A DNA stretch of 64,000 nt, taken from positions 38,651 through 102,650 of the forward strand of contig JAJPHC010000015.1 in the NCBI GenBank assembly GCA_021325515.1, in the 5' to 3' direction. A model generated the notes under the pieces. The model did not search any database and was not told where the DNA came from. It saw nothing but the letters and a program-made list of their open reading frames with translations. The DNA is from Acidobacteriota bacterium (lineage in GTDB: Bacteria; Acidobacteriota; Thermoanaerobaculia; Gp7-AA8). This document shows positions 43,810-52,746 of the stretch, in pieces (position 1 is the first letter of the stretch; each line of letters begins with the position of its first letter). The position numbers were made by a program, and so were the translations under genes.

Positions 43810-44511
43810 ATGGGGAAATCAGTCCAGTTCCGTCATCGTGCCCATGAGGTCTCGCGGCTGGAGGCCTTCAGCGACGTCGTCTTCGGCTTCGCGATCTCAC
43901 TGCTGGTCGTCTCGCTGGAGGCGCCAAAATCGTTCCATGAGCTGCAGGAAATGATGGCCGGCTTTCTGCCGTTCGCCATCTGCTTCTTCATCTTCGTCGA
44001 CATCTGGTTCGAGCACCACGATTTCTTCCGCCGTTATGCACTGCAGGATGGGCGTGTCATCTTTCTCAATACGATGCTGCTCTTCGTGGTCCTGTTCTAC
44101 GTCTATCCGCTGAAGTACGTCTTCGTCAGCTTCGTCAACTCGCTGCGCGGAATTCACGTCGGGCTCAAGGCAGACGATCTCCCGCCTCTCTTTACGATCT
44201 ACGGCATCGGCGTGTTCGCCGTCTTCACGCTGCTGGCGTTGATGTACGCGCACGCCTGGACGAAACGCGATGAGCTCGAATTGAACGAGGTGGAGAGAAT
44301 CGACACGCTTGCGTCGATCTGGGACAACGCCTCGATGGCAGCGTTCGGAGTCATTTCCATCGTTCTCGCACAAACGCTGCCGCCCCGCGCGGCAATGTTC
44401 GCCGGCTTCGTCTACTCGTTCATCTTCATTCCGAAGTCGTTGATTCCGACCGTCATGCGGCGCAAGCGAAGAGAAGCCGAGAGCCGGATGCTCGCGGTTG
44501 CGATATCCTGA
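43810..44511 (+). CDS. TMEM175-family potassium channel-like protein
   Basis: The 233-aa protein has about six membrane helices and the diagnostic RxxxFSD motif in RLEAFSDVVFGFAISLLVVSL (about residues 15-35), which lines the first helix of TMEM175/DUF1211 channels. Bacterial members form tetrameric K+-selective leak channels. A basic C-terminal tail follows the last helix. Its start is set by the TACAAT element; the long upstream frame is antisense to the hexapeptide gene. The GGDEF gene starts 17 bases after its stop. Confidence 0.85.
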   Translation: MGKSVQFRHRAHEVSRLEAFSDVVFGFAISLLVVSLEAPKSFHELQEMMAGFLPFAICFFIFVDIWFEHHDFFRRYALQDGRVIFLNTMLLFVVLFYVYPLKYVFVSFVNSLRGIHVGLKADDLPPLFTIYGIGVFAVFTLLALMYAHAWTKRDELELNEVERIDTLASIWDNASMAAFGVISIVLAQTLPPRAAMFAGFVYSFIFIPKSLIPTVMRRKRREAESRMLAVAIS

Positions 44512-44527
44512 GCATTCACCGCTCCCC

Positions 44528-46426
44528 ATGGAAGGCAAGGCAGCACCACATCGCAGAGGCCGGCGTAAGTCGGACGATCTGTCCCCGCTGATCGAACTGC
44601 AGCAGAAGATCGTGACTCGCAATGCGGGATCGTTGAATCTCGTGCTCGAGGAGACGCTGCGCATCGCCGAGGCGGACGGCGCGATGGCCGAGTCGCTGAA
44701 CGGCAAGGGATGGATCTTCCGCGGCGGCGCCGGATCGCTGGCAGGCTACGCGGGTGAAAACAACCAGCCCGCGCTCGGCGTCGCGATCGATGGCCCGGTG
44801 AAGATCGCCCGCGGCGGCGGCCAGTCGATCGCGGCCATCGCATTTCCGCGCTTCGTGCTGACCGTGGTCGCCGATCGCGAGGATGCATTCCCTCCACGCG
44901 ACGAACAAATCCTGCAGCTGCTCGCCGGCTTCGCGATGAATGTCGTCATGGAGACCGATACGGCGCCGAAGATCACGTCGCTGACGGCGGCCGTGGAGCG
45001 GGAGGCGCAGTTCATCAGTCTTCTGCAGGACATCGCCGTCGCTGCCAACGAAGCGCAGAGCGTCGAAGAGGCAATCCGCCGCAGCCTGTCCCGGATCAGC
45101 GATGTGACGGGCTGGCCGGTTGGACATCTCTATCTGACGAGCGAGCGCGGCGACCGCCTGATCTCGACGAAGGTCTGGCACACCACCGATCCCACGCGAT
45201 TCAATGCGCTGCGCCGGCTGACGGATGTGCTGGAGTGGAGAAAAGGCGTCGGGCTTCCGGGCCAGGTGCTCGCCGAGGCGAAGCCGGCGTGGGTCGTCGA
45301 CATCCGCAAGGATCCGAGCATCGTCCGCACTGCAGTCGCCACATCGCTCGGCGTCCACTCGTCATTCGCGTTTCCTCTGCTGATCGGGAGCGAAGTCGTG
45401 GCGGTGCTCGAGTTCTTCTCCGGCGAAGTGCTGCAGCCCGACGAGCGGCTGCTGGAGATCGCCGGACAGATCGGCGTGCAACTGGGGCGTGTCATCGAGC
45501 GCAAGCGTTCCTCGATCTCGCTCGCGGCGTCGGAACAGCACTATCGCCTCCTTTTCGAGCGCAACCTCGCCGGCGTCTTCCGCCTGGCGATGGACGGCAA
45601 GATCATCGACTGCAACGAAGCGTTAGCCAGGATCGTCGGCTATGACTCGCGGTCGGAGTTGCGCGACCTCTCGATGTTCGATCTCTATCCCGAGTCACCC
45701 GAGCGCGAGGATTTCTTCGCACGCCTCAAGACCGGACGCGCGGTCACCAATGCCGAGATGCTGCTCGAGCGGAGAGACGGCGCGCATGTCTGGACGCTGG
45801 TCAACGCGAGCGTGACCGACTTCGGCGAGTCGCAGGTGATCGAGGGCTCGCTGCTGGATGTCACGGCGAAGAAGGAAGAGGATCTGCGGGTCGAGTATCA
45901 GGCGCAGCACGACGCGCTGACCAAGCTGCACAACCGCGCGTTCTTCCGCAGCCAGCTCGAGAAGTCGCTCGCACTCGCGCAGCGTTACGAGCATCCGCTC
46001 GGCCTGCTCTTCATGGATCTCGACGGATTCAAGCCGATCAACGACACGCTGGGACATGCCGCTGGCGACTGGCTTCTGCAGGAGACCGCGACCCGGCTCG
46101 TGCAGTCCGTCCGCAGTTCGGATCTCGTCGCCAGACTCGGCGGTGACGAGTTCGTCGTGCTGCTGACGACGCTGACGAACGCACGCGACGCGGAAACCGT
46201 CGCGCAGAAGCTGCTGTCGCGCCTCAGCTCCCCATTTGCGTACAACGGCCACGATCTCGTCGTCTCCGCGAGCATCGGAATCGGCCTCTACCCCGACGAC
46301 GCCGCCGACTCCGAGATGCTGATCGCCGCCGCCGACGAAGCGATGTACGCCGCCAAGAAAAGCGGCGGCCACACCTACCGCTTCCTCAACTGGACCCCCT
46401 CCAAATACAACATCCGCGAACCTTAA
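44528..46426 (+). CDS. GAF-PAS-GGDEF diguanylate cyclase
   Basis: The 632-aa cytoplasmic sensor has an N-terminal GAF-like region (about residues 20-145), a clear GAF domain (about 160-325), a PAS domain (about 330-450: RNLAGVFRLAMDGKIIDCNEAL) and a GGDEF domain (about 465-625) with an intact RLGGDEFVVLLTT active site. RSSD lies 5 residues before GGDEF, the position of the RxxD inhibitory site, so product feedback is expected. It should make cyclic di-GMP in response to a ligand. ATG 44528 has no Shine-Dalgarno sequence; TATCCT 18 bases upstream is a possible -10. The stop codon lies inside a repeat. Confidence 0.88.
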   Translation: MEGKAAPHRRGRRKSDDLSPLIELQQKIVTRNAGSLNLVLEETLRIAEADGAMAESLNGKGWIFRGGAGSLAGYAGENNQPALGVAIDGPVKIARGGGQSIAAIAFPRFVLTVVADREDAFPPRDEQILQLLAGFAMNVVMETDTAPKITSLTAAVEREAQFISLLQDIAVAANEAQSVEEAIRRSLSRISDVTGWPVGHLYLTSERGDRLISTKVWHTTDPTRFNALRRLTDVLEWRKGVGLPGQVLAEAKPAWVVDIRKDPSIVRTAVATSLGVHSSFAFPLLIGSEVVAVLEFFSGEVLQPDERLLEIAGQIGVQLGRVIERKRSSISLAASEQHYRLLFERNLAGVFRLAMDGKIIDCNEALARIVGYDSRSELRDLSMFDLYPESPEREDFFARLKTGRAVTNAEMLLERRDGAHVWTLVNASVTDFGESQVIEGSLLDVTAKKEEDLRVEYQAQHDALTKLHNRAFFRSQLEKSLALAQRYEHPLGLLFMDLDGFKPINDTLGHAAGDWLLQETATRLVQSVRSSDLVARLGGDEFVVLLTTLTNARDAETVAQKLLSRLSSPFAYNGHDLVVSASIGIGLYPDDAADSEMLIAAADEAMYAAKKSGGHTYRFLNWTPSKYNIREP

Positions 46427-46586
46427 GTTGGTTTTCGGGGGTCACACCTGGAAAATCAACTTAACGGAGGCTCAAGTTGGTTTTCGGGGGTCACACCTGG
46501 AAAATCAACTTAACGGAGGCTCATGAGGCGCTTGGAGGGTCGCGTTAAGTTGATTTTCCAGGTGTGACCCCCGAAAACCAACTTAA
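46423..46586. repeat. two direct and one inverted copy of a 42-bp element
   Basis: A 42-base unit beginning TTAAGTTGGTTTTCGGGGG and ending GGAAAATCAACTTAA occurs at 46423-46464 and 46472-46513 and, inverted and perfect, at 46545-46586. Units 1 and 2 are 49 bases apart with a shared CGGAGGCTC spacer. Each unit is itself partly palindromic (AAGTTG...CAACTT). The TAA of unit 1 is the stop codon of the GGDEF gene, and the third copy borders the ROK gene promoter. Confidence 0.9.
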
Positions 46587-46590
46587 CGGC

Positions 46591-46596
46591 TATCCT
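46591..46596 (+). promoter_or_regulatory. -10 element of the ROK kinase gene
   Basis: TATCCT lies 7 bases before ATG 46604 and 4 bases after the inverted repeat copy. Confidence 0.45.
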
Positions 46597-46603
46597 TTTC
46601 GGT

Positions 46604-47566
46604 ATGAGCAATCTTTATGCGGGTGTCGATCTGGGCGGTACCAGCTTTATTGCTGTCGTCGCGGACAAGGATGGGAAAGTCCTTGGCAGTTCGGACTGCG
46701 TGACGACTCGCGGGATCAAACCGGAGGAGACGATCGGGCAGATCGCGGAGCACGTGCGGCTCGCTGCGAAGGCGGCCTCGGTCAAAGTCTCGAAGGTGAA
46801 GGCCGTCGGCATCGGTGTCGCCGGCGCTGTCGATCCGAAGCGGGGCGTCGTGGTGCGCGCGCCGAACCTCGGTTGGGACAACGTCCCTCTCGCGAAGATG
46901 CTCGGCGAAAATCTCGATCGCGACGTCGTCGTCGGCAACGACGTCCAGGTCGCGATCATCGGCGAGCACGCATACGGCGCCGCGCGCAAGACGAAGCGCG
47001 CCGTCGGCATCTGGGTCGGCACCGGGATCGGGGGCGGCCTCATCGTCGATGGCGAGATCGATCGCGGTTTCCGCGGCGCCGCCGGCGAGATCGGCCACAT
47101 GGTCATCCTCCCTGATGGGCCGCAATGCGGCTGCGGCCGCCGCGGCTGCGTCGAAGCGCTCGCCTCACGCACCGCGATGGAGCGCGACGTCCGCGCTGCC
47201 TCTGCGAACAAGCGAAGCGCGGTGCTCACGATCATGGAGGAGCGGAAGAAGGATCGAATGACGAGCAGCGTGATCAAGCGTGCGCTCGAGGCCAACGATC
47301 CGGTGATGAAAGACGTCATCTCCCGCGCGCAGACGTACCTCGGCCTGCTCGCCGGCAACATCGTGAACATGTTCGACCCGGAGATGGTCGTGATCGGCGG
47401 CGGCGTTGCGCAGCGGCTCAAGAAATCGTTCGTCGGCCCGATCGAGGAAGTGGCGCGCAGCCGCTTCCTGCGCCCGGATCCGGACAGAAAGGTTCGCATC
47501 GAGCACGCGAGGCTCGGCGATTACTCGGGAGCACTCGGAGCCTGCGCGCTCGCGCGAAGGAGTTAG
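46604..47566 (+). CDS. ROK-family sugar kinase (glucokinase-like)
   Basis: The 320-aa protein has the ATP-binding YAGVDLGGTSFIAVVAD (about residues 5-21), GIGVAGAVDPKRG (about 68-80), VVGNDVQVAIIGEHAYGAARK (about 108-128), GTGIGGGLIVDGEI and the ROK zinc motif QCGCGRRGCVEALAS (about 171-185), with the preceding GEIGHM. No DNA-binding domain is present, so it is a kinase rather than a repressor; glucose is the likely substrate. Its stop is 2 bases from the convergent esterase stop, leaving no room for a terminator. Confidence 0.9.
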   Translation: MSNLYAGVDLGGTSFIAVVADKDGKVLGSSDCVTTRGIKPEETIGQIAEHVRLAAKAASVKVSKVKAVGIGVAGAVDPKRGVVVRAPNLGWDNVPLAKMLGENLDRDVVVGNDVQVAIIGEHAYGAARKTKRAVGIWVGTGIGGGLIVDGEIDRGFRGAAGEIGHMVILPDGPQCGCGRRGCVEALASRTAMERDVRAASANKRSAVLTIMEERKKDRMTSSVIKRALEANDPVMKDVISRAQTYLGLLAGNIVNMFDPEMVVIGGGVAQRLKKSFVGPIEEVARSRFLRPDPDRKVRIEHARLGDYSGALGACALARRS

Positions 47567-47568
47567 CC

Positions 47569-48327
47569 TCACCAGCCGAGCGTGTCGATGTAGTACGGGA
47601 GCATGCGCCGCCACCACGGCCAGTCGTGGTTCACGTCGAAGCCCCAGACATCGAGCCAGTGCGGGATGCCTTTGCCATCGAGAATCGACGCAAACCGGCG
47701 CGAGGCATCCGGAGCTTCATACGCGCCCTGCCCCGTGGAGAGGATGACCCGCGTGTGATTCTGCAGCAGATCGAGCGCGTGCCCTTCCATCCGCGGCACG
47801 TACCATGACGGATTGTTGAAGTAGCAGTCGTCATCGCTGTAGCCGTGGAAGTAATCCGGCGCGAGATCGTAGAAGCCGCTCATCGCGATCGTCACGTCGA
47901 AGATGTCCGGCCTGCGGCAGAGCGTATTCATCGCGTGGAATGCGCCGAAGCTCGCACCCGACGTGGCGATGCGCGCGTTGCCGTCTCCGCACATGTGGCG
48001 GATGTACGGCACCACTTCGTCTTCGATGTAGCGCATGTAGAGCGCCTGCCGTCTCGCCTTCTCCGGTACGGGGAGCTGCGAATCCATCCACGCGTAGCGA
48101 TTGATGCTCTCGATCGAGAAGATCCGCACGCGGCCATGAAAGATCGCCTGCTCGACGGCCTTGATCAGAAAGAAACGCTCGTTCTCCAGGAAATCGGCCG
48201 CGGCCGTCGGGAACAGCAGGAGTGGATGCCCGCGGTCGCCATACGAGACGATCGGCATGTCCATACCGAGGGCCGGGCTGCGCCAGCCGTCGATTCTGCG
48301 GGGAAGAGAAGGATCGACGTACTCCAT
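47569..48327 (-). CDS. alpha/beta hydrolase, esterase-like
   Basis: The 252-aa protein resembles the putative esterase family. It has PLLLFPTAAADFLENE (about residues 35-50), nucleophile elbow ATSGASFGAFHAMNTL (about 120-135), a STGQGAYEAP acid-containing loop (about 195-205) and the catalytic His in DVNHDWPWWRRMLPYYI (about 231-247). It has no signal peptide. The substrate is unknown. ATG 48327 is 6 bases after a TAGGCT hexamer. Confidence 0.8.
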   Translation of the reverse strand: MEYVDPSLPRRIDGWRSPALGMDMPIVSYGDRGHPLLLFPTAAADFLENERFFLIKAVEQAIFHGRVRIFSIESINRYAWMDSQLPVPEKARRQALYMRYIEDEVVPYIRHMCGDGNARIATSGASFGAFHAMNTLCRRPDIFDVTIAMSGFYDLAPDYFHGYSDDDCYFNNPSWYVPRMEGHALDLLQNHTRVILSTGQGAYEAPDASRRFASILDGKGIPHWLDVWGFDVNHDWPWWRRMLPYYIDTLGW

Positions 48328-48333
48328 GCGGCA

Positions 48334-48339
48334 AGCCTA
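48334..48339 (-). promoter_or_regulatory. -10 element of the esterase-like gene
   Basis: TAGGCT on the minus strand lies exactly 6 bases before ATG 48327; no Shine-Dalgarno sequence is present. Confidence 0.4.
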
Positions 48340-48384
48340 GCACGAGGAACGGCGCTAAGATTCCACTACACATCGGAGGCGGTC

Positions 48385-49638
48385 ATGACCGAGGCGGCGA
48401 CACACGCGCAACGGGCGTCGATTCTTCTGGATCTGGCGCGCAGTCCGAACGTCGGCACCGGCCATCTGTCGGAGGCGTTGCGCGAGATCACCGAAGCGGC
48501 ATCGCGCGCCCTCGACGTCGCGCGCGCCAGCATCTGGCTCTACTCGCCCGACCGCCGTGAGATCCGCTGCATCGACCTCTATCTTGCAGAAGGCGGCACG
48601 CACACCTCAGGCGCCGTGCTCCTCGCCAGTGACTATCCTGAATACTTCGAAGCGCTCACGCAAAACCGGACGATTCCCGCGCACGAAGCGCACAACGACC
48701 CGCGCACGCATGAGTTTTCCGCCGGATATCTGACACCGCTGGGAATCACGTCGATGCTCGATGCGCCGCTGCGCGTCGGTGGACAGATGATCGGCGTCGT
48801 CTGTCATGAGCACGTCGGGCCGCCGCGCACATGGTCGCTCGACGAACAGAATTTCGCCGGCTCCATCGCGGACTACACCGCGCTCGCGATGCAGGCGAAT
48901 GAGCTCCGTCTCGCGCGCGAGGCCGCGCAGGAAGCGAGCCGCGGCAAGAGCGCTCTGCTCGCGAACCTCAGCCACGAGCTCCGCACGCCGCTGAACTCGA
49001 TCATCGGCTTCAGCGAGCTCCTGCGCGATCGCGCTGACGCTGCGACCGCGCCCAAACTGGCGACGATCGAATCCGCCGGACGGACTCTGCTCGCGATGAT
49101 CGACGAGCTGCTGGAAATGGCGTCGCTCGAAGCGGGGCTCACCCATCTCGATCAGCAGGCGTATGACCTCGAGAGTCTCATCGAGGCGCTCGCCGGCACT
49201 GCGCGCGTCGCGATCGAGAAACATGCAAATCAATTCGAGGTCACCTCCCCCATTCCCTCGATGAAGTTGTACGGAGACTCCGAGAAAGTCTGGCGCATGC
49301 TCTGGAACCTTCTCGACAATGCGAACAAGTTCACGCATCGCGGAACCGTCACGCTCACCGTCGAAAAGGTGGGAGACAGCCGCGTGCGATTCGTGGTTCG
49401 CGACACCGGCGTCGGAATCGCGCCGGAGCATCTCGCAATCATTTTCCAGCCCTTCGTGCAGGCCGATCCCTCGCTGCGGCGCAGGCACGGCGGTGCGGGC
49501 CTCGGCCTCGCGATCACGAGCAGACTCTGCGATCTCATGGGTGCAACGCTCGAGGCGGAGAGCGAGCTCGGACGAGGGTCAGCGTTCACCGTCACCATCG
49601 ATTCGGGGCTGCTCGCACCGCGTCACGCCCAGAAGTGA
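48385..49638 (+). CDS. GAF-domain sensor histidine kinase
   Basis: The 417-aa cytoplasmic kinase has an N-terminal GAF domain (about residues 10-170, with SMLDAPLRVGGQMIGVVCHEH), the phospho-acceptor His in LLANLSHELRTPLNSIIGFSELL (about 190-212) and an ATPase domain with LWNLLDNANKFTHRG (about 305-319), VRDTGVGIAPEH (about 338-349) and GGAGLGLAITSRLCDLMG (about 371-388). GGAGG lies 5 bases before ATG 48385, making it one of the few first genes here with a good Shine-Dalgarno sequence. No regulator gene is adjacent. Confidence 0.9.
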   Translation: MTEAATHAQRASILLDLARSPNVGTGHLSEALREITEAASRALDVARASIWLYSPDRREIRCIDLYLAEGGTHTSGAVLLASDYPEYFEALTQNRTIPAHEAHNDPRTHEFSAGYLTPLGITSMLDAPLRVGGQMIGVVCHEHVGPPRTWSLDEQNFAGSIADYTALAMQANELRLAREAAQEASRGKSALLANLSHELRTPLNSIIGFSELLRDRADAATAPKLATIESAGRTLLAMIDELLEMASLEAGLTHLDQQAYDLESLIEALAGTARVAIEKHANQFEVTSPIPSMKLYGDSEKVWRMLWNLLDNANKFTHRGTVTLTVEKVGDSRVRFVVRDTGVGIAPEHLAIIFQPFVQADPSLRRRHGGAGLGLAITSRLCDLMGATLEAESELGRGSAFTVTIDSGLLAPRHAQK

Positions 49639-49671
49639 TTTTCGTCGCTCCTCCGCGTTCAATCCGGGTGC

Positions 49672-49687
49672 AACATGCAGTTGCATG
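49672..49687. promoter_or_regulatory. inverted repeat at the start of the membrane-GNAT gene
   Basis: TGCAAC and GTTGCA arms with a 5-base spacer lie directly before ATG 49685 (TTGCATG). It could be an operator or a translation-blocking hairpin. Confidence 0.35.
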
Positions 49688-50308
49688 CACCTTCAGCTTC
49701 TGGGCTATTTCGCATCCGTCCTCATCGCCACATCGCTGCTCATGCGGTCGATCGTCCGGCTGCGCATCATCAATCTCTGCGGCGCAGCGACGTTCTCGGT
49801 CTACGGCTTCCTGATCGGAGCCTATCCCGTCGGCATCCTCAACATGATGACGGCGACGATCAACATCGTGCAGTTGATCCGCCTGCGGCGGCGCCGCGAG
49901 TTCTTCCGCATTCTCGAGATCAGTCCTCGTGCCGAGTACCTCCGCTACTTCATCGACTTCGAGAGGGACGAGATTCGCAAGTTCTTTCCGCGCTTCGAAT
50001 ACAACGCCGAGGAGACCGGAGTCGCTCTCTTCGTGCTGCGCGATCTCATTCCCGCCGGCCTGCTCCTCGGCCACATCGAAGGTGACCGTCTCGACATTCA
50101 GCTCGACTACGCGAGCGCGCAGTTCCGCGACATGAAGATCGGCCGCTACCTCTTCTCCGACCGGATCGACTACTTCGCGGAACGCGGCATCCGCACGATC
50201 GTAAGCTCAGCGGATAGCGAGGTGCACGCCGCCTATCTCCTGCGCATGGGATTCGTTGCGGATCGCGATGGGAAAACGTATCGCCTCGCCGTCAGACCGG
50301 CGGCATGA
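49685..50308 (+). CDS. YgjV-like membrane domain fused to a GNAT-like domain
   Basis: The 207-aa protein has three membrane helices in the first ~80 residues (LLGYFASVLIATSLLM, LRIINLCGAATFSVYGFLIGA, GILNMMTATINIVQLI), matching YgjV-type inner-membrane proteins. A cytoplasmic C-terminal domain (about 90-207) ends like a GNAT fold: LDIQLDYASAQFRDMKIGRYLFSDRI, an acetyl-CoA-loop-like DMKIGRYL, and VHAAYLLRMGFVADRDGKTYR. The fusion suggests a membrane-tethered acyltransferase. The GNAT assignment is moderate. Its 3' end overlaps the converging kinase gene by 17 bases. Confidence 0.7.
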   Translation: MHLQLLGYFASVLIATSLLMRSIVRLRIINLCGAATFSVYGFLIGAYPVGILNMMTATINIVQLIRLRRRREFFRILEISPRAEYLRYFIDFERDEIRKFFPRFEYNAEETGVALFVLRDLIPAGLLLGHIEGDRLDIQLDYASAQFRDMKIGRYLFSDRIDYFAERGIRTIVSSADSEVHAAYLLRMGFVADRDGKTYRLAVRPAA

Positions 50309-52646
50309 TCCGCGCCGCGATCGCCTTGACTCGCGCGTCATCGCGCAGCGAGTCGAACGCCGGATCGACATGGATCTGCACGAGGAACCAACTGTGATTC
50401 GCGACCGCCTGCTCGAGCGCGGCGATCGCCTTTTCCTTCTCGCCGAGGCCGGCGTAGATGATCGCGAGATGGTAGGGCGCCGAGGCCGCGTTGGGAGCAG
50501 CGTTCAAACGCGCGAGCGTCTCCAGCGCCTGCGGCTTTTTTCCCGCGACCGCGTAGGTGTATCCGAGGTCGGCCAGGCTCTCGAGCGATCGCCCTTGTGA
50601 AAGACGGACTGCGTTTTCCAGCGCCGCAATGGCCTCGCCGTATTGATGCTGCTCCCGTTTTGCGCGGCCGATCCACATGTACGTGACGGCGAAGTTCGGA
50701 TCCATCTCCAGATTCTTCCGGCACTGTTCGAGCGCGGCGTCGTTGTTGCGCGCATAGGCCTCGACCACCGTGACCGCGTTGTTCGCGATCAGTGAGAGAG
50801 GATCGAGCTCCTGCGCCTTGTGCGCCTCTTCGAGCGCGCGCGCGGACTGCCCGCGGTATGCGAGATGGAGCGCATACCAGTGATGCGTGGTCGCGTAGTT
50901 CGGATTGAGAGAGATCGAGCGCTCGAACTCATGCTCCGACTCGAGCCAGTTCCACTCGCAATGCGCGTAGAGGAGACCGAGAGTTGCGTGCGGTTCGGCG
51001 AGCGCCGGATCGATCTCGATCGCACGGAGCGCGGCCGATTTCGCTTTCGGACAGGTGTCCCGCGACGGGACTCCGGCGTACTGCTCCATCAGCGCGTAGG
51101 CGTCCGCCAGCCCGGCCCATGCGCGCGCATATCCCGGATCACGCTCCAATGCGGAGTTGAATTCCGCGACGGCCTTCGCCAATCCCTCCGCGTTTCGCTT
51201 GTTCCAGTAATAGCGGCCTTTCAGATAGTAGCGATACGCCTCGGGATCTTCTGTGCTGCGATGCGGAGCGGGTTGCTGGGAGTCGCGCGAGCCGAGTCGC
51301 GCCGCGACATCGCGCGAGATGCTTTTCTGCAGAGCCAGCACCGAGTTCGAATCGCTCTCGTAACGATGGCCCCATAGCCGCGCGCCATCGGCGACATCGA
51401 TCAGCTCCGCGTCGATCGTCAACCGATCGCCGCGCGACGTCACATCGCCGGCGAGAACGGCGTCCACATGTAGCGCGCGCCCGGCATCGACCGGCGCGGC
51501 GCCGCCATCCTTGAAACGGAAAACGCTCGCACGCGACATGACGCGCAGCGGCGTCGACTCGGAAAGCGTTGCGATGAGGCTCTCCGTCAGTCCGTCGCTG
51601 ATGTACTCCGCGTCGGGATCATGTTTCACGTTCACGAAGGGCAGAACCGCAACGGCGTCCACCTGATGCTTCATGCGCGGACGGACGACGAAGAGCGTGC
51701 CGGCGATCGCGATGAGCACGACCACGAGCGCGCCGATGATCGCGGCTCTCCTGCGCGGCGAAGGAAGCACAGTCTCGATGACGGGCGCCGTCGACGAGCC
51801 TCTCCGAAATAGCTGCAGCGCCTCGGCCAGGCCCCGCGCGGTCGAGTAGCGCCGCGCAGGATCCTTCTCCATACACTTTCCCACGATGCGTGCGAGCTCG
51901 GGATCGGCGTTGGCCAGCGGCGCCGGCTCGCTGTGAATGATGGCCCACAACGTGTCGACGACGGTGTCCGTCTGGAACGGTTTCCGCCCCGCGAGCACCT
52001 CGTAGAGGATGCAGCCGAGCGTGAACACATCCGAGCGGGCGTCGGCCTGCTCGCCCCGCGCCTGTTCCGGCGACATGTAGGCCGCGGTTCCGCGCACGCT
52101 GCCGCGATCGGTGAGCAGCGGCTCCGTCGCCATGTCGGGAGCGCTCTGCGCCGCCGGCTTCTGCAGAAGCTTCGCGAGTCCGAAATCGACGACCTTCGCG
52201 TAGCCATCGCGATGGATCATGATGTTCTCAGGCTTCAGATCGCGATGGATGATTCCGCTCTCATGCGCCTTCGCGATTGCCTCGGCGACCTGCGTGAGCG
52301 GCTCTAGCAGAAGTGAGGCGGGCGTGCGATCCGAAATGCGGCGGCGCAGCGTCTCGCCTTCGATCAACTCCATCACGATGCAGGCGACGCTCTCCGTCCC
52401 AACCTCCACCTCTTCGATGGCGTAGATGTGGACGATGTTTGGATGGTTGAGCGCCGATGCGGCGCGAGCCTCCTGCCGGAAACGCTGCAGCGCTTCAGGA
52501 CCGGCCGCGAGATGCGGCGAGAGAACTTTGATCGCGACGCGCCGCTGCAGGCGTTCGTCGATCGCCTCGTACACCGCGCCCATTCCGCCGGCGCCGATCG
52601 GGCCGGTAATCGTGTAGTGCCCCAACCGCGTTCCGGTCGCGATCAT
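50292..52646 (-). CDS. PknB-type Ser/Thr kinase with TPR tail
   Basis: The 784-aa protein has a kinase domain (about residues 9-285): GAGGMGAVYEA, the ATP Lys in VAIKVL, HRDLKPENI, DFGLAK, SPEQARGE. One membrane helix follows (AAIIGALVVVLIAIAGTLFVV, about 301-321). The tail has a TolB/adenylate-cyclase-associated region (AVLPFVNVKHDPDAEYISDGLTESL, about 331-355) and about seven TPR units (about 465-770). Such kinases are common in Acidobacteriota and Myxococcota and phosphorylate proteins read by FHA domains; one FHA protein is at 22736. ATG 52646 lacks both a Shine-Dalgarno sequence and a nearby -10. Confidence 0.9.
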   Translation of the reverse strand: MIATGTRLGHYTITGPIGAGGMGAVYEAIDERLQRRVAIKVLSPHLAAGPEALQRFRQEARAASALNHPNIVHIYAIEEVEVGTESVACIVMELIEGETLRRRISDRTPASLLLEPLTQVAEAIAKAHESGIIHRDLKPENIMIHRDGYAKVVDFGLAKLLQKPAAQSAPDMATEPLLTDRGSVRGTAAYMSPEQARGEQADARSDVFTLGCILYEVLAGRKPFQTDTVVDTLWAIIHSEPAPLANADPELARIVGKCMEKDPARRYSTARGLAEALQLFRRGSSTAPVIETVLPSPRRRAAIIGALVVVLIAIAGTLFVVRPRMKHQVDAVAVLPFVNVKHDPDAEYISDGLTESLIATLSESTPLRVMSRASVFRFKDGGAAPVDAGRALHVDAVLAGDVTSRGDRLTIDAELIDVADGARLWGHRYESDSNSVLALQKSISRDVAARLGSRDSQQPAPHRSTEDPEAYRYYLKGRYYWNKRNAEGLAKAVAEFNSALERDPGYARAWAGLADAYALMEQYAGVPSRDTCPKAKSAALRAIEIDPALAEPHATLGLLYAHCEWNWLESEHEFERSISLNPNYATTHHWYALHLAYRGQSARALEEAHKAQELDPLSLIANNAVTVVEAYARNNDAALEQCRKNLEMDPNFAVTYMWIGRAKREQHQYGEAIAALENAVRLSQGRSLESLADLGYTYAVAGKKPQALETLARLNAAPNAASAPYHLAIIYAGLGEKEKAIAALEQAVANHSWFLVQIHVDPAFDSLRDDARVKAIAARIMPPV

Positions 52647-52687
52647 CGGAGGAACCCATCATGCCACGGACCTCCACGCGAATCTGC

Positions 52688-52745
52688 GTAGGACAAGCTC
52701 TCAGCTTGTCGCTGTGCAGGACAAGCTGGAGAGCTTGTCCTGCAC
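52688..52745. repeat. double GACAAGCT palindrome
   Basis: GTAGGACAAGCTCTCAGCTTGTC is followed by GTGCAGGACAAGCTGGAGAGCTTGTCCTGCAC (given here in parts: arms GTGCAGGACAAGCT and AGCTTGTCCTGCAC). It lies between the zinc-ribbon gene stop (3 bases away) and the kinase gene start and belongs to the family seen at 4680 and 16038. Confidence 0.75.
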
Positions 52746-52746
52746 C

